Assembly: GCA_041736705.1 (NCBI GenBank)
Contig: JBGSTC010000026.1
Span: forward strand, 5,834 to 69,833
Origin: GWE2-51-13 sp041736705
GTDB lineage: Bacteria > Bacillota_I > Bacilli_A > Erysipelotrichales > Erysipelotrichaceae
Direction of reading: 5' to 3'
Length of the DNA stretch: 64,000 nt
Each line of letters starts with the position of its first letter. Within the stretch, counting starts at the first letter, position 1. Shown one piece after another: positions 53,623 through 62,652 of the stretch. Under the pieces are notes generated by a model. The model did no database searches. It was not told the origin of the DNA and saw nothing but the letters and a program-made list of their open reading frames with translations. Position numbers and translations under genes: made by a program.

Positions 53623-53963
53623 TACCACTGCGTCCCTGACCCGTCCTTGTCCATCAATAAGACTTCGCATGTCCCCGGATTCGCTTCCACATACGTCAGA
53701 AAAGCCTTGCCAAGAGAGAGTCTGGTTCCTTTACCGAGATTGACCCAATCCGTCCCAAGCAACGCCTTCACGTTAAACACCGATCCGGACTTCAGTTTCT
53801 CGACCCGGTTCACCATTTCCTTGTAGGACTGGATAAAGTCGGTGTCATCCAAGATCCTGGATTTGACATAGGTCTGGATCGTCATCCGTTTGTTGCGTGC
53901 TTTACCGGTTAAAAACGCAAATTCTTCCTCTGAAACGACCAATTGAATGACAGGTTTAGCCAT
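53610..53963 (-). CDS. DUF1413-like protein with helix-rich N-terminus
   Basis: A 117-residue protein. Residues about 1-45 (VVSEEEFAFLTGKARNKRMT) look like a ribbon-helix-helix or short helical segment. Residues about 60-117 (SVFNVKALLGTDWVNLGKG, LGKAFLTYVEA, YKKA end) fit the DUF1413 pattern. No function is known. It is convergent with the CYTH gene, sharing the terminator region. Confidence 0.6.
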   Translation of the reverse strand: MAKPVIQLVVSEEEFAFLTGKARNKRMTIQTYVKSRILDDTDFIQSYKEMVNRVEKLKSGSVFNVKALLGTDWVNLGKGTRLSLGKAFLTYVEANPGTCEVLLMDKDGSGTQWYKKA

Positions 53964-54093
53964 CGGGAACCCTCCGAGCGATTTTCACTCATATGTTTAT
54001 TAAATATCGTGTTCTTTATATTGAATATACCACTTATTGAAATTCAATGAAAGGTCATTTCAATCAAAATAAGGCAAGAAAGACGTTTTTCAT

Positions 54094-54142
54094 CGAAAAA
54101 CCACCCTTTTTGGATGTTTTATCATCTGAATCAAGGGTGGTT
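54094..54142 (-). terminator. Terminator after the aldo/keto reductase gene
   Basis: Stem AACCACCCTT/AAGGGTGGTT with a 24-base loop and TTTTT on the minus strand, 26 bases past the stop. The remaining gap (53964-54093) is A+T-rich and shows nothing else. Confidence 0.75.
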
Positions 54143-54167
54143 GTTAGTGTTGTACGCTCTGTATTGA

Positions 54168-55145
54168 TTAAAGTTCTGAAATGATTCCTTCGATTTCCGT
54201 CAGCTCTTCCGGGGTCAGGCGAGGACTGCGGATGGCTTTTAGATTGTCCAGAATCTGCGACGGCTTACTTGCGCCAAGAATGATGCATTCCACGTCCTTG
54301 GAGAGAACCCATGTCAAGGCAAGTTGAGCCAGGCTTTGTTGCCTGCGCTTTGCGATGACGTCGAGCTTATAGAGCGCTTCGATCAGTTGCGGCGTTAAGC
54401 TTTCTTTCTTCAAAAAGCGGTTGTCTTTGTCCATTCTCGATCCTTCAGGAATCCCGTGCAGATACTTATCCGTTAAAAGACCCATCGACAACGAACTGAA
54501 CGCACTGATTCCGACACCGTTCTTTTTAAGTTCATCGTAGACGCCGTTCTCAAAAACATCTTGGACAAGCATGGATACTTTGTATTGTCCGACGATCAAC
54601 GGCAGGTGAATTTCCTTGGCGATTAGAAGCGCTTCTTTTACGGCTGCGAGAGGATATTTCGAGATCCCCGCATAGATTACTTTCCCGCTATCGACCATGG
54701 TCTTCAACGCAAGCATCGTTTCCAGGATCGGTGTTTCCGGATCATAGCGATGGTGATAGAAGATGTCGATGTAGTCGATGTCGAGCCGTTTCAGACTTTC
54801 ATCCAAGCTCGAGAGTAAATACTTGCGGCTTCCGCCGTCCCCGTAAGGACCTTCCCACATCTTGTGGCCGGCTTTGGTGGCGATCAGGAGTTCGTTTCTG
54901 CGTCCGGCGAAATCCTGTTTCAGGATTTTTCCGAAATTAATCTCAGCCGCACCGACTTGCGGTCCGTAGTTGTTCGCAAGGTCGAAATAGGTGATCCCGT
55001 TCTCAAACGCGGTGTTCACCAATGCCCGCATGTTTTCATAATCGTCGTTGTCCGAGAAACTATACCATGCACCCAAAGCCATTCTTGGTAATTTTAATCC
55101 GCTGTTTCCACAGCGGATATAGTCCATCATTTCGTAGTTACTCAT
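54168..55145 (-). CDS. Aldo/keto reductase (YghZ/KcnAB-like)
   Basis: A 325-residue NADPH-dependent reductase. Catalytic tetrad seen as FDLANNYGP (Asp, Tyr), ATKAGH (Lys) and YHHRYDP (His). The C-terminal NADP-binding end (CIILGASKPSQI) is present. It is most like YghZ, which reduces glyceraldehyde 3-phosphate or methylglyoxal. Its start overlaps the neighbouring unknown gene by 8 bases, so the two are co-transcribed. Confidence 0.92.
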   Translation of the reverse strand: MSNYEMMDYIRCGNSGLKLPRMALGAWYSFSDNDDYENMRALVNTAFENGITYFDLANNYGPQVGAAEINFGKILKQDFAGRRNELLIATKAGHKMWEGPYGDGGSRKYLLSSLDESLKRLDIDYIDIFYHHRYDPETPILETMLALKTMVDSGKVIYAGISKYPLAAVKEALLIAKEIHLPLIVGQYKVSMLVQDVFENGVYDELKKNGVGISAFSSLSMGLLTDKYLHGIPEGSRMDKDNRFLKKESLTPQLIEALYKLDVIAKRRQQSLAQLALTWVLSKDVECIILGASKPSQILDNLKAIRSPRLTPEELTEIEGIISEL

Positions 55146-56100
55146 CGTTATTCTCCTTATCCAGGGTTTGTATCGTAATCGAAGCGGATGCGAATAGGTC
55201 GAGGGTTTCTTGCGGTAGGGGTCCGTCGCTTAAGATCGTGAAATGCAAGGGACGACGTTTCTCTTCGGGAAGTCTTCTCTGCCTTTCCTGAAGGATGTTG
55301 ATTTTACCGATGAAATAGAGCGATTTACGTATCAAATCGGCTTTTAAGCTGACCATCGGCAGGATGATCTCCACTTTTCCGTCAACCAGTTCGATGAGTT
55401 CAGCTTTCCGGGCATCCACGAATTCGGATCCGGTACGATTTTTCTGGTATGACTTTAAGATGCGAAGCCCGCGGGCATATTCGCGATGCGTGTCGAACGT
55501 ATCGGAGGTCTCGTTGAGAATGCCTTGGATCGTCTGACGGATCAGATCATCGTCGAATACCGTGGCATTGGGCGCATGGTCGCTGACAGTCGCGCTCCAA
55601 GCATCGATGCCGACTTCGTTGGCTTTATTGAGAATCTTCGAGGTCGCGTTACGATCCTCTTTTTCAAGATAGATATAACTTTCGACACTGGCGGAGATAC
55701 TGATTCCGATTTCCGAGAGATAGACGGGGGATTGGAAGAAGACGACATCTTTCAGAGTCAGGCAATGATAGAGGGGGGAGAGCGATTTCGTTTTGGATAC
55801 CTTCAGGATCGCTTCTTTGAATTCGTTTAGTGTCGCGTAGCCGTTTTTCGTGTTGAACCGATTCCACATCTGACGAAAGGAAAACATGTTCGCTTCTTCA
55901 TAGCGACCATAACCGATGATCCCTTTTTCACGATGGATTCCGTGTTCCGTCCCTTTGGCCAGGAAAAAAAGAAGATCGCCTTCAAAAAAGTCCGTGAATC
56001 GCTTCGAACTGGTCGGACGCCAAAAATTCATTTCGGTATTCCCGTGAATCCGATGGAATTCGATCATGTTTTTGTCGGTGATATACGCGATCGAGGACAT
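55138..56100 (-). CDS. Unknown 320-residue protein, EVE/PUA-like N-terminus possible
   Basis: I do not recognise this protein. The N-terminal part has FEGDLLFFLAKGTEHGIHRE followed by IIGYGRYEEANMFSF, the pattern of EVE/PUA-like domains that bind modified bases, though this is only a resemblance. The rest is rich in charged helices, with VESYIYLEKEDRN and DARKAELIELVDGKVEIILP. No membrane segment or signal. AAAGGAG lies before its ATG. The next gene is the aldo/keto reductase, overlapping by 8 bases. Confidence 0.65.
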   Translation of the reverse strand: MSSIAYITDKNMIEFHRIHGNTEMNFWRPTSSKRFTDFFEGDLLFFLAKGTEHGIHREKGIIGYGRYEEANMFSFRQMWNRFNTKNGYATLNEFKEAILKVSKTKSLSPLYHCLTLKDVVFFQSPVYLSEIGISISASVESYIYLEKEDRNATSKILNKANEVGIDAWSATVSDHAPNATVFDDDLIRQTIQGILNETSDTFDTHREYARGLRILKSYQKNRTGSEFVDARKAELIELVDGKVEIILPMVSLKADLIRKSLYFIGKINILQERQRRLPEEKRRPLHFTILSDGPLPQETLDLFASASITIQTLDKENNDE

Positions 56101-56172
56101 TTGAGATAAATCTCCTTTGTCTTATTGTATCATGTTGTGTTCTGCTTGGATGATGGAAAAATGGCTGGAATC

Positions 56173-57840
56173 TTAGAATAACCCCGTGATTCTCCCGTGG
56201 TCGTCGATGTCGATACTGTTCGCGGCGGGGATTTTCGGTAGACCCGGCATGGTCATCATGGCACCGCAGATAGCGACGATGAATCCGGCGCCGGAAGAAA
56301 TTTGAAGTTCGCGGACATGCAGGTCGAATCCCGTGGGTCTCCCCAGGGCTTTCGGATCGTCCGTGATCGACGATTGGGTCTTTGCGACACAGACATTGAG
56401 TTTATCCAAACCGATTTCTTCGATTTGTTTGAGTTGGACCAAGGCGAGGTCACTGTAGACCACATTGTCTCCGCCATAGACCTGTTTCGTGATGATTTCA
56501 AGTTTTTCGCGGATGGTTTGGTTGGCGTTGACGATCGAATGGTACTTGTTGGAAGCTTTTTCACAGAGTTGGATGACTTCGTGCGCCAAGGACTTAGCAC
56601 CTTCCGAACCTTGTTCCCAGGATTCGTTGAGGGCGAACGGGATTTGACGCTCGAAACACCAGTTCTTGACCGTCGCCAGTTCGGCGGCGCTGTCGCTGGA
56701 GAACTTATTCAATGCGACGACCAAGGGTACGCCGTAATTGCGGATGATTTCAGTATGTTTCTCAAGGTTGGGCAAGCCTGCGTTCAAGGCGTCGATGTTT
56801 TCTTGCTTGAGGTCTTCATAGGCTTGTCCACCGTGCATTTTCAATGCACGGATCGTCGCCACCAAAACGACGGCGGAGGGAAACATATCCCCGGCGGGAC
56901 TGGTGATGTCCATGAACTTCTGCGCACCCAAATCCGAACCGAAACCCGCTTCCGTGACGACATAATCCGCCAATTTTAGTGCAAGTTTGGTCGCGATGAT
57001 GGAATTGGCCCCGTGGGCGATGTTTGCGAACGGTCCGCCATGGATGAATACCGGGTTTTTCTCGAGGGTTTGGACGAGATTGGGCTTGATCGCGTCTTTC
57101 ATCAAGATCGTGACGGATCCCCCGCATTTCAGATCGGAGATCGTGACCGGTTTCTTATCATAGGTGAAAGCGATGATCGTCTTATCGATCCGGTTACGGA
57201 AATCCTTCAGATCCTTCGACAAGCATAGGATCGCCATCATCTGCGAAGCGACGGTGATCTGGAAATGTTCCCGTCTTGACGGTGATTTCTTGTCATCGAC
57301 GTTGATTTCCACGTTCCGCAACGCCCGATCGTTCATATCCAAGCATCTTTTCCACAAAATCTGCTCGGGATCGATGCCTAATTCGTTCCCTTGCCAGATG
57401 TGATTGTCTAAAACCGCGGAAACGAGGTTGTTCGCGGTCGTGATCGCATGCATGTCACCGGTGAAATGGAGGTTGATTTCATCCATCGGAACGACTTGCG
57501 CCAATCCGCCGCCGGTCGCACCGCCTTTGATACCGAAAACCGGTCCTAATGAAGGTTCGCGCATGCATCCGATCGCATGTTTATTGATCGCGCATAAGCC
57601 GTCGACCAAACCGACGGTCGTGGTCGACTTCCCTTCTCCCGCTTTGGTCGGGGTGATGGCCGTCACAAGGATCAGTTTCCCATTGTGGTTGGATTCGACT
57701 TTCTCTTGGAAGGTCAAACTCACTTTTGCCTTGTATTTCCCGTAATATTCCAAATAATCCGAATCGACCTTCGCTTTTCTCGCGATACGATCGATCGGAT
57801 CCATGACATTCAACTGCGCGATTTCGATATCTGTTTTCAT
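56173..57840 (-). CDS. fhs: Formate-tetrahydrofolate ligase
   Basis: A 555-residue enzyme joining formate to tetrahydrofolate with ATP. The P-loop-like TPTKAGEGKSTTTVGL, GGAGGG-type region seen as GIKGGATGGGLAQV, and LHFTGDMHAI are present. It feeds one-carbon units to FolD (29018) for purine and methionyl-tRNA formylation, or acetogenic flux. The gene is the end of the minus-strand series with recR, 9 bases apart, and may be co-transcribed. Confidence 0.97.
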   Translation of the reverse strand: MKTDIEIAQLNVMDPIDRIARKAKVDSDYLEYYGKYKAKVSLTFQEKVESNHNGKLILVTAITPTKAGEGKSTTTVGLVDGLCAINKHAIGCMREPSLGPVFGIKGGATGGGLAQVVPMDEINLHFTGDMHAITTANNLVSAVLDNHIWQGNELGIDPEQILWKRCLDMNDRALRNVEINVDDKKSPSRREHFQITVASQMMAILCLSKDLKDFRNRIDKTIIAFTYDKKPVTISDLKCGGSVTILMKDAIKPNLVQTLEKNPVFIHGGPFANIAHGANSIIATKLALKLADYVVTEAGFGSDLGAQKFMDITSPAGDMFPSAVVLVATIRALKMHGGQAYEDLKQENIDALNAGLPNLEKHTEIIRNYGVPLVVALNKFSSDSAAELATVKNWCFERQIPFALNESWEQGSEGAKSLAHEVIQLCEKASNKYHSIVNANQTIREKLEIITKQVYGGDNVVYSDLALVQLKQIEEIGLDKLNVCVAKTQSSITDDPKALGRPTGFDLHVRELQISSGAGFIVAICGAMMTMPGLPKIPAANSIDIDDHGRITGLF

Positions 57841-57849
57841 GGTTTCTCC

Positions 57850-58437
57850 TTAGAGTTTATTGCGACCTTCCATCGCTTTGATCAATGTCAGTTCATCCGC
57901 ATAGTCGACATGCCCGCCCATCGGTAATCCATGGGCTAAGCGGGTCACCAGCGGAACCTTGCCTTCAAGGCGTTTTGCCAAGTAGAGGGAAGTTGTTTCC
58001 CCTTCCAGGGTCGGATTGGTCGCGATGATGATTTCTTTCGCGTCCGCTGCCCGTCGGATTAAGGATTCGATGTTCAAATCTTCAGGCAGAATCCCTTTTA
58101 CGGTCGAGATTGCTCCACCCAAAACATGGTAGACACCCTGATATTCCCGGGTTCTTTCCATCGCGGCGACATCTTTCACGTGTTGGACGACGCAGATGGT
58201 CGTAGAATCACGGTGTTTGTCTTTACAGATGACGCATTCCTCTTCATCGGCGATGTTTCCGCAGGTCCGGCAGGAATGGAGCTTGTTTTTCGCCTGTTTC
58301 AAGCTGTTCGCAAAGGTTTCCACCTCGTCGCGCGACATGTTCAGCAGTTGAAACGCATATCGTTCGGCGGTCCGTGCACCCACCCCGGGTAATTTACGGA
58401 AACTATCGATCAACTGCTGGAGTGATTGGGGATACAT
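57850..58437 (-). CDS. recR: Recombination protein RecR
   Basis: A 195-residue DNA-repair protein. Order: helix-hairpin-helix LPGVGARTAERYA, zinc finger C-x2-C...C-x2-C in HSCRTCGNIADEEECVICKD (20 residues), and TOPRIM domain with VVQHVKD. It works with RecF and RecO in gap repair. Its ATG overlaps the ybaB stop by one base (TAATG). Confidence 0.97.
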   Translation of the reverse strand: MYPQSLQQLIDSFRKLPGVGARTAERYAFQLLNMSRDEVETFANSLKQAKNKLHSCRTCGNIADEEECVICKDKHRDSTTICVVQHVKDVAAMERTREYQGVYHVLGGAISTVKGILPEDLNIESLIRRAADAKEIIIATNPTLEGETTSLYLAKRLEGKVPLVTRLAHGLPMGGHVDYADELTLIKAMEGRNKL

Positions 58438-58739
58438 TACATGAACCCCGGAAGATTCAATCCCTTGGTCAGCGCGCCAAGTTTGTCGGCACGTTCATCC
58501 TGGATGGCTTTTGTGGCTTGATTGATGCATAAAAGCACTAAATCTTCGACGATTTCTTTATTTTCAGGGGTGAGAAGCTGTGGATCGATCGCGACGGACA
58601 CCAATTCATGTTTTCCGTTCATCATGATCGTTAGTCCTTGATTCTTCACCGTCGTATGTTTCTCATTCAGCTCGCGTTCGATCTTCTCCATGTCGGATTG
58701 CATCGACTGGGCTTGTTTCATCAACTGCTGGATATTCAT
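58437..58739 (-). CDS. YbaB/EbfC family nucleoid-associated protein
   Basis: A 100-residue protein: MNIQQLMKQAQSMQSDMEKI and helix-strand pattern of YbaB/EbfC, which binds DNA as a dimer. Position between dnaX and recR is conserved through bacteria. It overlaps dnaX by 4 bases and recR by 1. Confidence 0.95.
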   Translation of the reverse strand: MNIQQLMKQAQSMQSDMEKIERELNEKHTTVKNQGLTIMMNGKHELVSVAIDPQLLTPENKEIVEDLVLLCINQATKAIQDERADKLGALTKGLNLPGFM

Positions 58740-60559
58740 TTCTTCTCCTCCCGGACAAGATCGATCTCTCCTCCAAAAAGCGAGAACAGCGAATTGGGGA
58801 TTTCATCTTCGATCGGCTTATTTTCTTTGATTTCGGCATGCAGGACAGGCGCAAGGATGTGGATGCCTTGAGGCAAGCTGCCTTCCTTCTTCTTTTCGAT
58901 GAATAAGTTGATCAAGCGGACCTTTTCATCGTCCGAGATTGCGAAAAGCTTGTGGGATTTTCCAAGAATCTCGTTGGCGAACTTCGCCAACATGAGTTCA
59001 TGGTCGGGACTGTTCAACTCGCTGGCGGTCGCGCCGTAAACGACGTTGACCAGGATGTATCCGTCCCCGCTACACACGACCTGGCTACCGCGAAGCATAT
59101 TCGCATAGCGCGCCCACACCAAATCCATCGTATAGTTGTCGATCTTCGACCAGGATTGTTCGTCGGACTTCCGTTTGTCTTTATCCGCACTGACCAAAAG
59201 TCGCAAAAGGAAATCGAAGTCGATGACGGACGGGATCAATCCGTCGAAGGCCGGTGTTTCTTGTTTCGGCTTTTCTTCCTTCGTTTCTTTCTTTATAACG
59301 TCGATCTTAGGCGATTCGACCATGGGATTCGGTGTTTCGACGGCCGGTTGCTTTGTTTCTTCGATAGGATTCACGACCGGTTTGGGTTTCTCTTCCGGTT
59401 TCGGCTCGATCTTCGCCTGCATCGCAGGTTTCGTCGCTTCTTTTACATTTGCCTTCGGTTGTGCATTTTCTTCGCTCGGTTTCATGTTGATGCGATTCAT
59501 CAGTTTCAGCATCCCGATTTCAAAATACGACACCAGATTCGCCGAACTTCTGTATTTTTCCGCCGTATCCATCAAATCGTCGATCATCCCAAGCAGAATC
59601 CGGGGTTGGATGCGTAAGAATCCGACCGCTTCTTCACGGTTCAGTTTATTGATGAGAGAATCGTCTTTGGTGTAGTGGAAAATGACGGCTTCCTTGAGGA
59701 TTTCCATCAAATCATTGGTTAAACGCTTGATGTCGATGTTTTTCTGGAGAATCGCTTCGATTTCCCCCATCAGAGAGGCGACATTCTCGTCGAACACCGC
59801 TTCGATCAGCTTCAGTTTATCCTGCGTGGTCGCGATCCCGTAGATTTCATTCACATGGATCGCCTTCAAATCATCCTGCGCATAGGCGATGCATTGTTCC
59901 AAGATAGAAAGCGCATCGCGGACGCCGCCATCCGCCAATTGAGAGATCAACCGAACCGCTTCGTCTTCGTATCCGATCTTCTCCAGTTTCAAAACTTCTT
60001 CGATCCGGTGCTGGATTTCCCTCTTCCCGACACGGACGAAATCATAGCGCTGGCAACGGGAAATGATCGTCGGCAGCACTTTGTGGGGTTCCGTGGTCGC
60101 AAGAATGAAAATGACATGCGAAGGCGGTTCTTCCAACGTCTTCAACAACGCGTTGAACGCACCCTGGGATAGCATGTGGACTTCATCGATGATATAGACT
60201 TTAAAGCGCCCTTGCAGCGGCGCGTATTTCACTTTTTCTATCAGTTCGCGGATTTCATCGACTCCGTTGTTGGAAGCGGCGTCGATCTCGATGACATCCG
60301 GATGGATCCCGGCTTGGATCGTCGCGCAATGTTCGCACTGATTGCAGGGGGCTTTCTCGGGATTCAGGCAGTTGACCGACTTCGCCACGAGTTTCGCGAC
60401 GGTGGTCTTCCCCGTGCCTCTTGGGCCGCAAAACAAATACGCGTGCGAGATTTTGTTCTGCGCGATCGCGTTTTGTAAGGTTTTAACGATATGTTGCTGA
60501 CCGATGACCGTCTCGAAAGAGTTGGGCCGATAGGTCCGATAGAGTGCTTTGTATGCCAT
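58736..60559 (-). CDS. dnaX: DNA polymerase III subunit gamma/tau
   Basis: A 607-residue clamp-loader ATPase. Walker A is CGPRGTGKTTVAKL, the zinc module is CNQCEHC preceded by VNCLNPEKAPC, Walker B IIDEVHMLS, and sensor 1 LATTEPHK. After the clamp-loader domains comes a flexible linker rich in Pro, Lys, Glu (about 390-460), then a tau-like C-terminal domain. The start at 60559 is chosen from homologues and AAGGGGC upstream. No clear frameshift signal for gamma was found by eye. Confidence 0.96.
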   Translation of the reverse strand: MAYKALYRTYRPNSFETVIGQQHIVKTLQNAIAQNKISHAYLFCGPRGTGKTTVAKLVAKSVNCLNPEKAPCNQCEHCATIQAGIHPDVIEIDAASNNGVDEIRELIEKVKYAPLQGRFKVYIIDEVHMLSQGAFNALLKTLEEPPSHVIFILATTEPHKVLPTIISRCQRYDFVRVGKREIQHRIEEVLKLEKIGYEDEAVRLISQLADGGVRDALSILEQCIAYAQDDLKAIHVNEIYGIATTQDKLKLIEAVFDENVASLMGEIEAILQKNIDIKRLTNDLMEILKEAVIFHYTKDDSLINKLNREEAVGFLRIQPRILLGMIDDLMDTAEKYRSSANLVSYFEIGMLKLMNRINMKPSEENAQPKANVKEATKPAMQAKIEPKPEEKPKPVVNPIEETKQPAVETPNPMVESPKIDVIKKETKEEKPKQETPAFDGLIPSVIDFDFLLRLLVSADKDKRKSDEQSWSKIDNYTMDLVWARYANMLRGSQVVCSGDGYILVNVVYGATASELNSPDHELMLAKFANEILGKSHKLFAISDDEKVRLINLFIEKKKEGSLPQGIHILAPVLHAEIKENKPIEDEIPNSLFSLFGGEIDLVREEKK

Positions 60560-60614
60560 GGAATCAGCCCCTTCTTGCCTTTTCATTATACCAAAATCTT
60601 AGGGTGAAGGATAG

Positions 60615-61097
60615 TTAAAGTTCGTCGTTCTCGGACGGACCGTTTTGATTTTTATTGCGTTTGAGGATGAAAAAATCTTTCAAAAGACTCGCGCATTCAT
60701 CCTCGAGAACCCCTGCGAAAACGACGGGACGATGATTGAAGGCTTTGATGGTGGTGAAATCGACGCTTGTCCCGAAACTTCCGCCTTTGGGGTCGTAGGC
60801 GCCGAAAACAACCGTTTCGATCCTGGAAAGGATGGTTGCACCGGCACACATGGGGCAGGGTTCAAGGGTGACATACAAGGTACATCCCTCCAAACGCCAC
60901 GTATTCAGTTTCCTACAGGCTTTTTCGATTGCAAGTATTTCCGCATGTGCCGTCGCGATTTGCCGCGTCTGACGCAGGTTATGAGCCCTGGCGATGATTT
61001 CCCCGTCTTTCACCACCACGGCGCCGATCGGAACCTCGTCGATCGCTCCCGCTTTCTTCGCTTCTTTGATGGCCTCAAGCATGAATCGTGTATGCAT
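60615..61097 (-). CDS. tadA: tRNA adenosine(34) deaminase
   Basis: A 160-residue enzyme making inosine at the wobble position of tRNA-Arg(ACG). The zinc site is ATAHAEILAIEKA (His, catalytic Glu) with TLEPCPMCAGAT (two Cys). It has normal length. RBS GGGAGGTGG lies before the ATG. It sits between dnaX and the SRP RNA gene, an order shared with Bacillus. Confidence 0.96.
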   Translation of the reverse strand: MHTRFMLEAIKEAKKAGAIDEVPIGAVVVKDGEIIARAHNLRQTRQIATAHAEILAIEKACRKLNTWRLEGCTLYVTLEPCPMCAGATILSRIETVVFGAYDPKGGSFGTSVDFTTIKAFNHRPVVFAGVLEDECASLLKDFFILKRNKNQNGPSENDEL

Positions 61098-61118
61098 ACG
61101 TCCACCTCCCTTAGAAAA

Positions 61119-61200
61119 AAGCTACCGCACATGAAAGAGCCTCTTAAGGCTGCTGTCTTCCGACCCTGACCTGGTTCGTAGGATTCCATTGCGGTAGCAT
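61119..61200 (-). ncRNA. ffs: Signal recognition particle RNA (short 4.5S type)
   Basis: On the minus strand the hairpin contains ACCAGGTCAGG, the tetraloop GTC-GGAA-GAC and AGCAGCC, the SRP core that binds Ffh. Closing arms GCTACCGCA (61121-61129) and TGCGGTAGC (61191-61199) frame it, and a T run at 61120-61115 ends transcription. A TATAAT box lies at 61211-61206. Length of about 80 bases means the short form without an Alu domain. Confidence 0.95.
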
Positions 61201-61205
61201 GAGTA

Positions 61206-61211
61206 TTATAC
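61206..61211 (-). promoter_or_regulatory. -10 box of the SRP RNA gene
   Basis: TATAAT on the minus strand 7 bases before the predicted RNA start. The -35 is not clear. An 8-base inverted repeat GGTAGCAT/ATGCTACC spans the promoter. Confidence 0.6.
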
Positions 61212-61275
61212 AAGATTGAAAAAGGAAATGCTACCCGTAATCTCGGATTTGTCGTATCCGAAACGATCCGGTCGT

Positions 61276-61303
61276 TAAAAAATCCACCCTGTGGAGAGTG
61301 GAT
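61276..61303 (-). terminator. Terminator after the DUF1097 gene
   Basis: Stem ATCCAC/GTGGAT with a 10-base loop and six T on the minus strand, just after the DUF1097 stop. Confidence 0.75.
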
Positions 61304-61310
61304 GTCAAGA

Positions 61311-61774
61311 TTACTTCTTACCGAATACCTTGTGGATTTGGATGCCGCCTTGTTCGGAGATATATCCTAGAACAGCGCCGGCGATCAATGCGATCACGCT
61401 GCCTTTGAAGTCGAAGCCCGTGGCGAAGTATGCGGAACAACCGATGAACGCGCCCGGAATGAATCCAAGCAGGGGAAGATGCGCTTGCCAGCACATCGCA
61501 CCGGCACCGATGACGACCGCGACGCTCAATCCGATGGTCGCTCCGAGGATCGGTCCGAAGATTCCGGCATTTGAACGATCAGGAAGCCCCAGATGACACC
61601 GCTGAAATTGAGGATCAGGCTATCTTTGAGCCCTTTGGTTTTTCCCCCTGCGGCATAGAAACTCGCCCAGGACAGGAAACCGACGAATGTAACTAAACCA
61701 TACGTAACGCTGACGCCTGTCCATAGGCCGGCTAAAATACCGACGCTGATACCGACGGCGATTAAGAATGTCAT
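61311..61774 (-). pseudogene. DUF1097 membrane protein split by a frameshift
   Basis: One DUF1097 protein is spread over two frames. The first part starts at 61774 (ILAGLWTGVSVTYGLVTFVGF, then ASFYAAGGKTKG) and runs to a stop at 61526 after an alien tail. The second continues in the next frame: NAGIFGPILGATIGLSVAVV onward to the end at 61311 (LLGFIPGAFIGCSAYFATGF). The switch is at an A run (minus strand, 61572-61570) where AAA instead of AAAA would explain everything. Five or six helices are expected in total. Either a real inactivation or a homopolymer sequencing error. Confidence 0.82.
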
Positions 61775-61793
61775 GATGTTCTCCCTTTGAACC

Positions 61794-62624
61794 TTATTTG
61801 GTTATTTTTTTGAAGGCTTCGGTCTGTGTTTTGATGCCGACTTCCGCGGCGAAACGTTCGATGCTGGATGCGCCGAAGAATCCGTCGACACCTTTGGTGT
61901 TGGCGATGATATACGCGGCATCATCCGGTTCCGCGATCGGCCCGCCATGGGCGATGACAAGGATGTTCGGGTTGACCGAACGTCCCGCTTCGATGATTTT
62001 TTCGATTTTAACGACGCAGTCTTTCAAAGTCAGGGCGGTTCTGGCGCCGATGTCCCCTTTGGTCGTCAATCCCATGTGGGCGACCAGGATATCCGCTCCG
62101 GCTTCCGCCATCGCTTTGGCTTGTTCGGGATCAAACACATAAGGCGTTGTCAAAAGATCCAATTCGTGCGCTTTGCGGATCATTTCGACTTCCAACCCGT
62201 AACCCATGCCGGTTTCTTCCAAGTTTTGACGGAACACGCCGTCGATCAATCCGACCGTCGGGAAGTTCTGGACGCCGTTGAATCCCATTTCCTTGAGTTG
62301 TTTCAAGAAAACAGGCATGACCCGAAACGGATCCGTTCCGCAAACCCCTGCCAAGACAGGCGTGTGTTCGACGACCGGTAAAACTTCGGATGCCATCTCG
62401 ACGACGATTTTATTCGCATCGCCATAGGCCATCAACCCTGCCAACGACCCTCTTCCCGCCATTCTGTAACGGCCGGAATTGTAGATGATCAGCATGTCCG
62501 CCCCGCCTTTTTCACTGCTTTTGGCCGTAATTCCGGTCCCTGCGCCGACTCCGAGCAGGATTTTACCTTCGGAAAGCTGTTTGCGATATCCTGCCATGAT
62601 TTCTTGTCTTGATTTCGTGTTCAT
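61794..62624 (-). CDS. PEP hydrolase/TIM-barrel family protein (Tm-1 partner)
   Basis: A 276-residue TIM-barrel protein of the phosphoenolpyruvate hydrolase family (PEP mutase-like fold). Segments: GVGAGTGITAKSSEKGGADML (shown in part: GVGAGTGITAKSSEKGG), IYNSGRYRMAGRGSLAG, AGVCGTDPFR and GADILVAHMGLTTKG. It lies directly after the Tm-1-like gene; in plants and fungi the two domains are fused in one protein. The reaction is not established. Start supported by AAGGAGAAAC. Confidence 0.9.
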   Translation of the reverse strand: MNTKSRQEIMAGYRKQLSEGKILLGVGAGTGITAKSSEKGGADMLIIYNSGRYRMAGRGSLAGLMAYGDANKIVVEMASEVLPVVEHTPVLAGVCGTDPFRVMPVFLKQLKEMGFNGVQNFPTVGLIDGVFRQNLEETGMGYGLEVEMIRKAHELDLLTTPYVFDPEQAKAMAEAGADILVAHMGLTTKGDIGARTALTLKDCVVKIEKIIEAGRSVNPNILVIAHGGPIAEPDDAAYIIANTKGVDGFFGASSIERFAAEVGIKTQTEAFKKITK

Positions 62625-62652
62625 CTGTTTCTCCTTGTCAACCTAAGTGTTG

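Noticed and set aside
58736..60559. Programmed frameshift in dnaX for a gamma product
   Set aside because: No clear slippery A run with stem-loop was found at the expected place.
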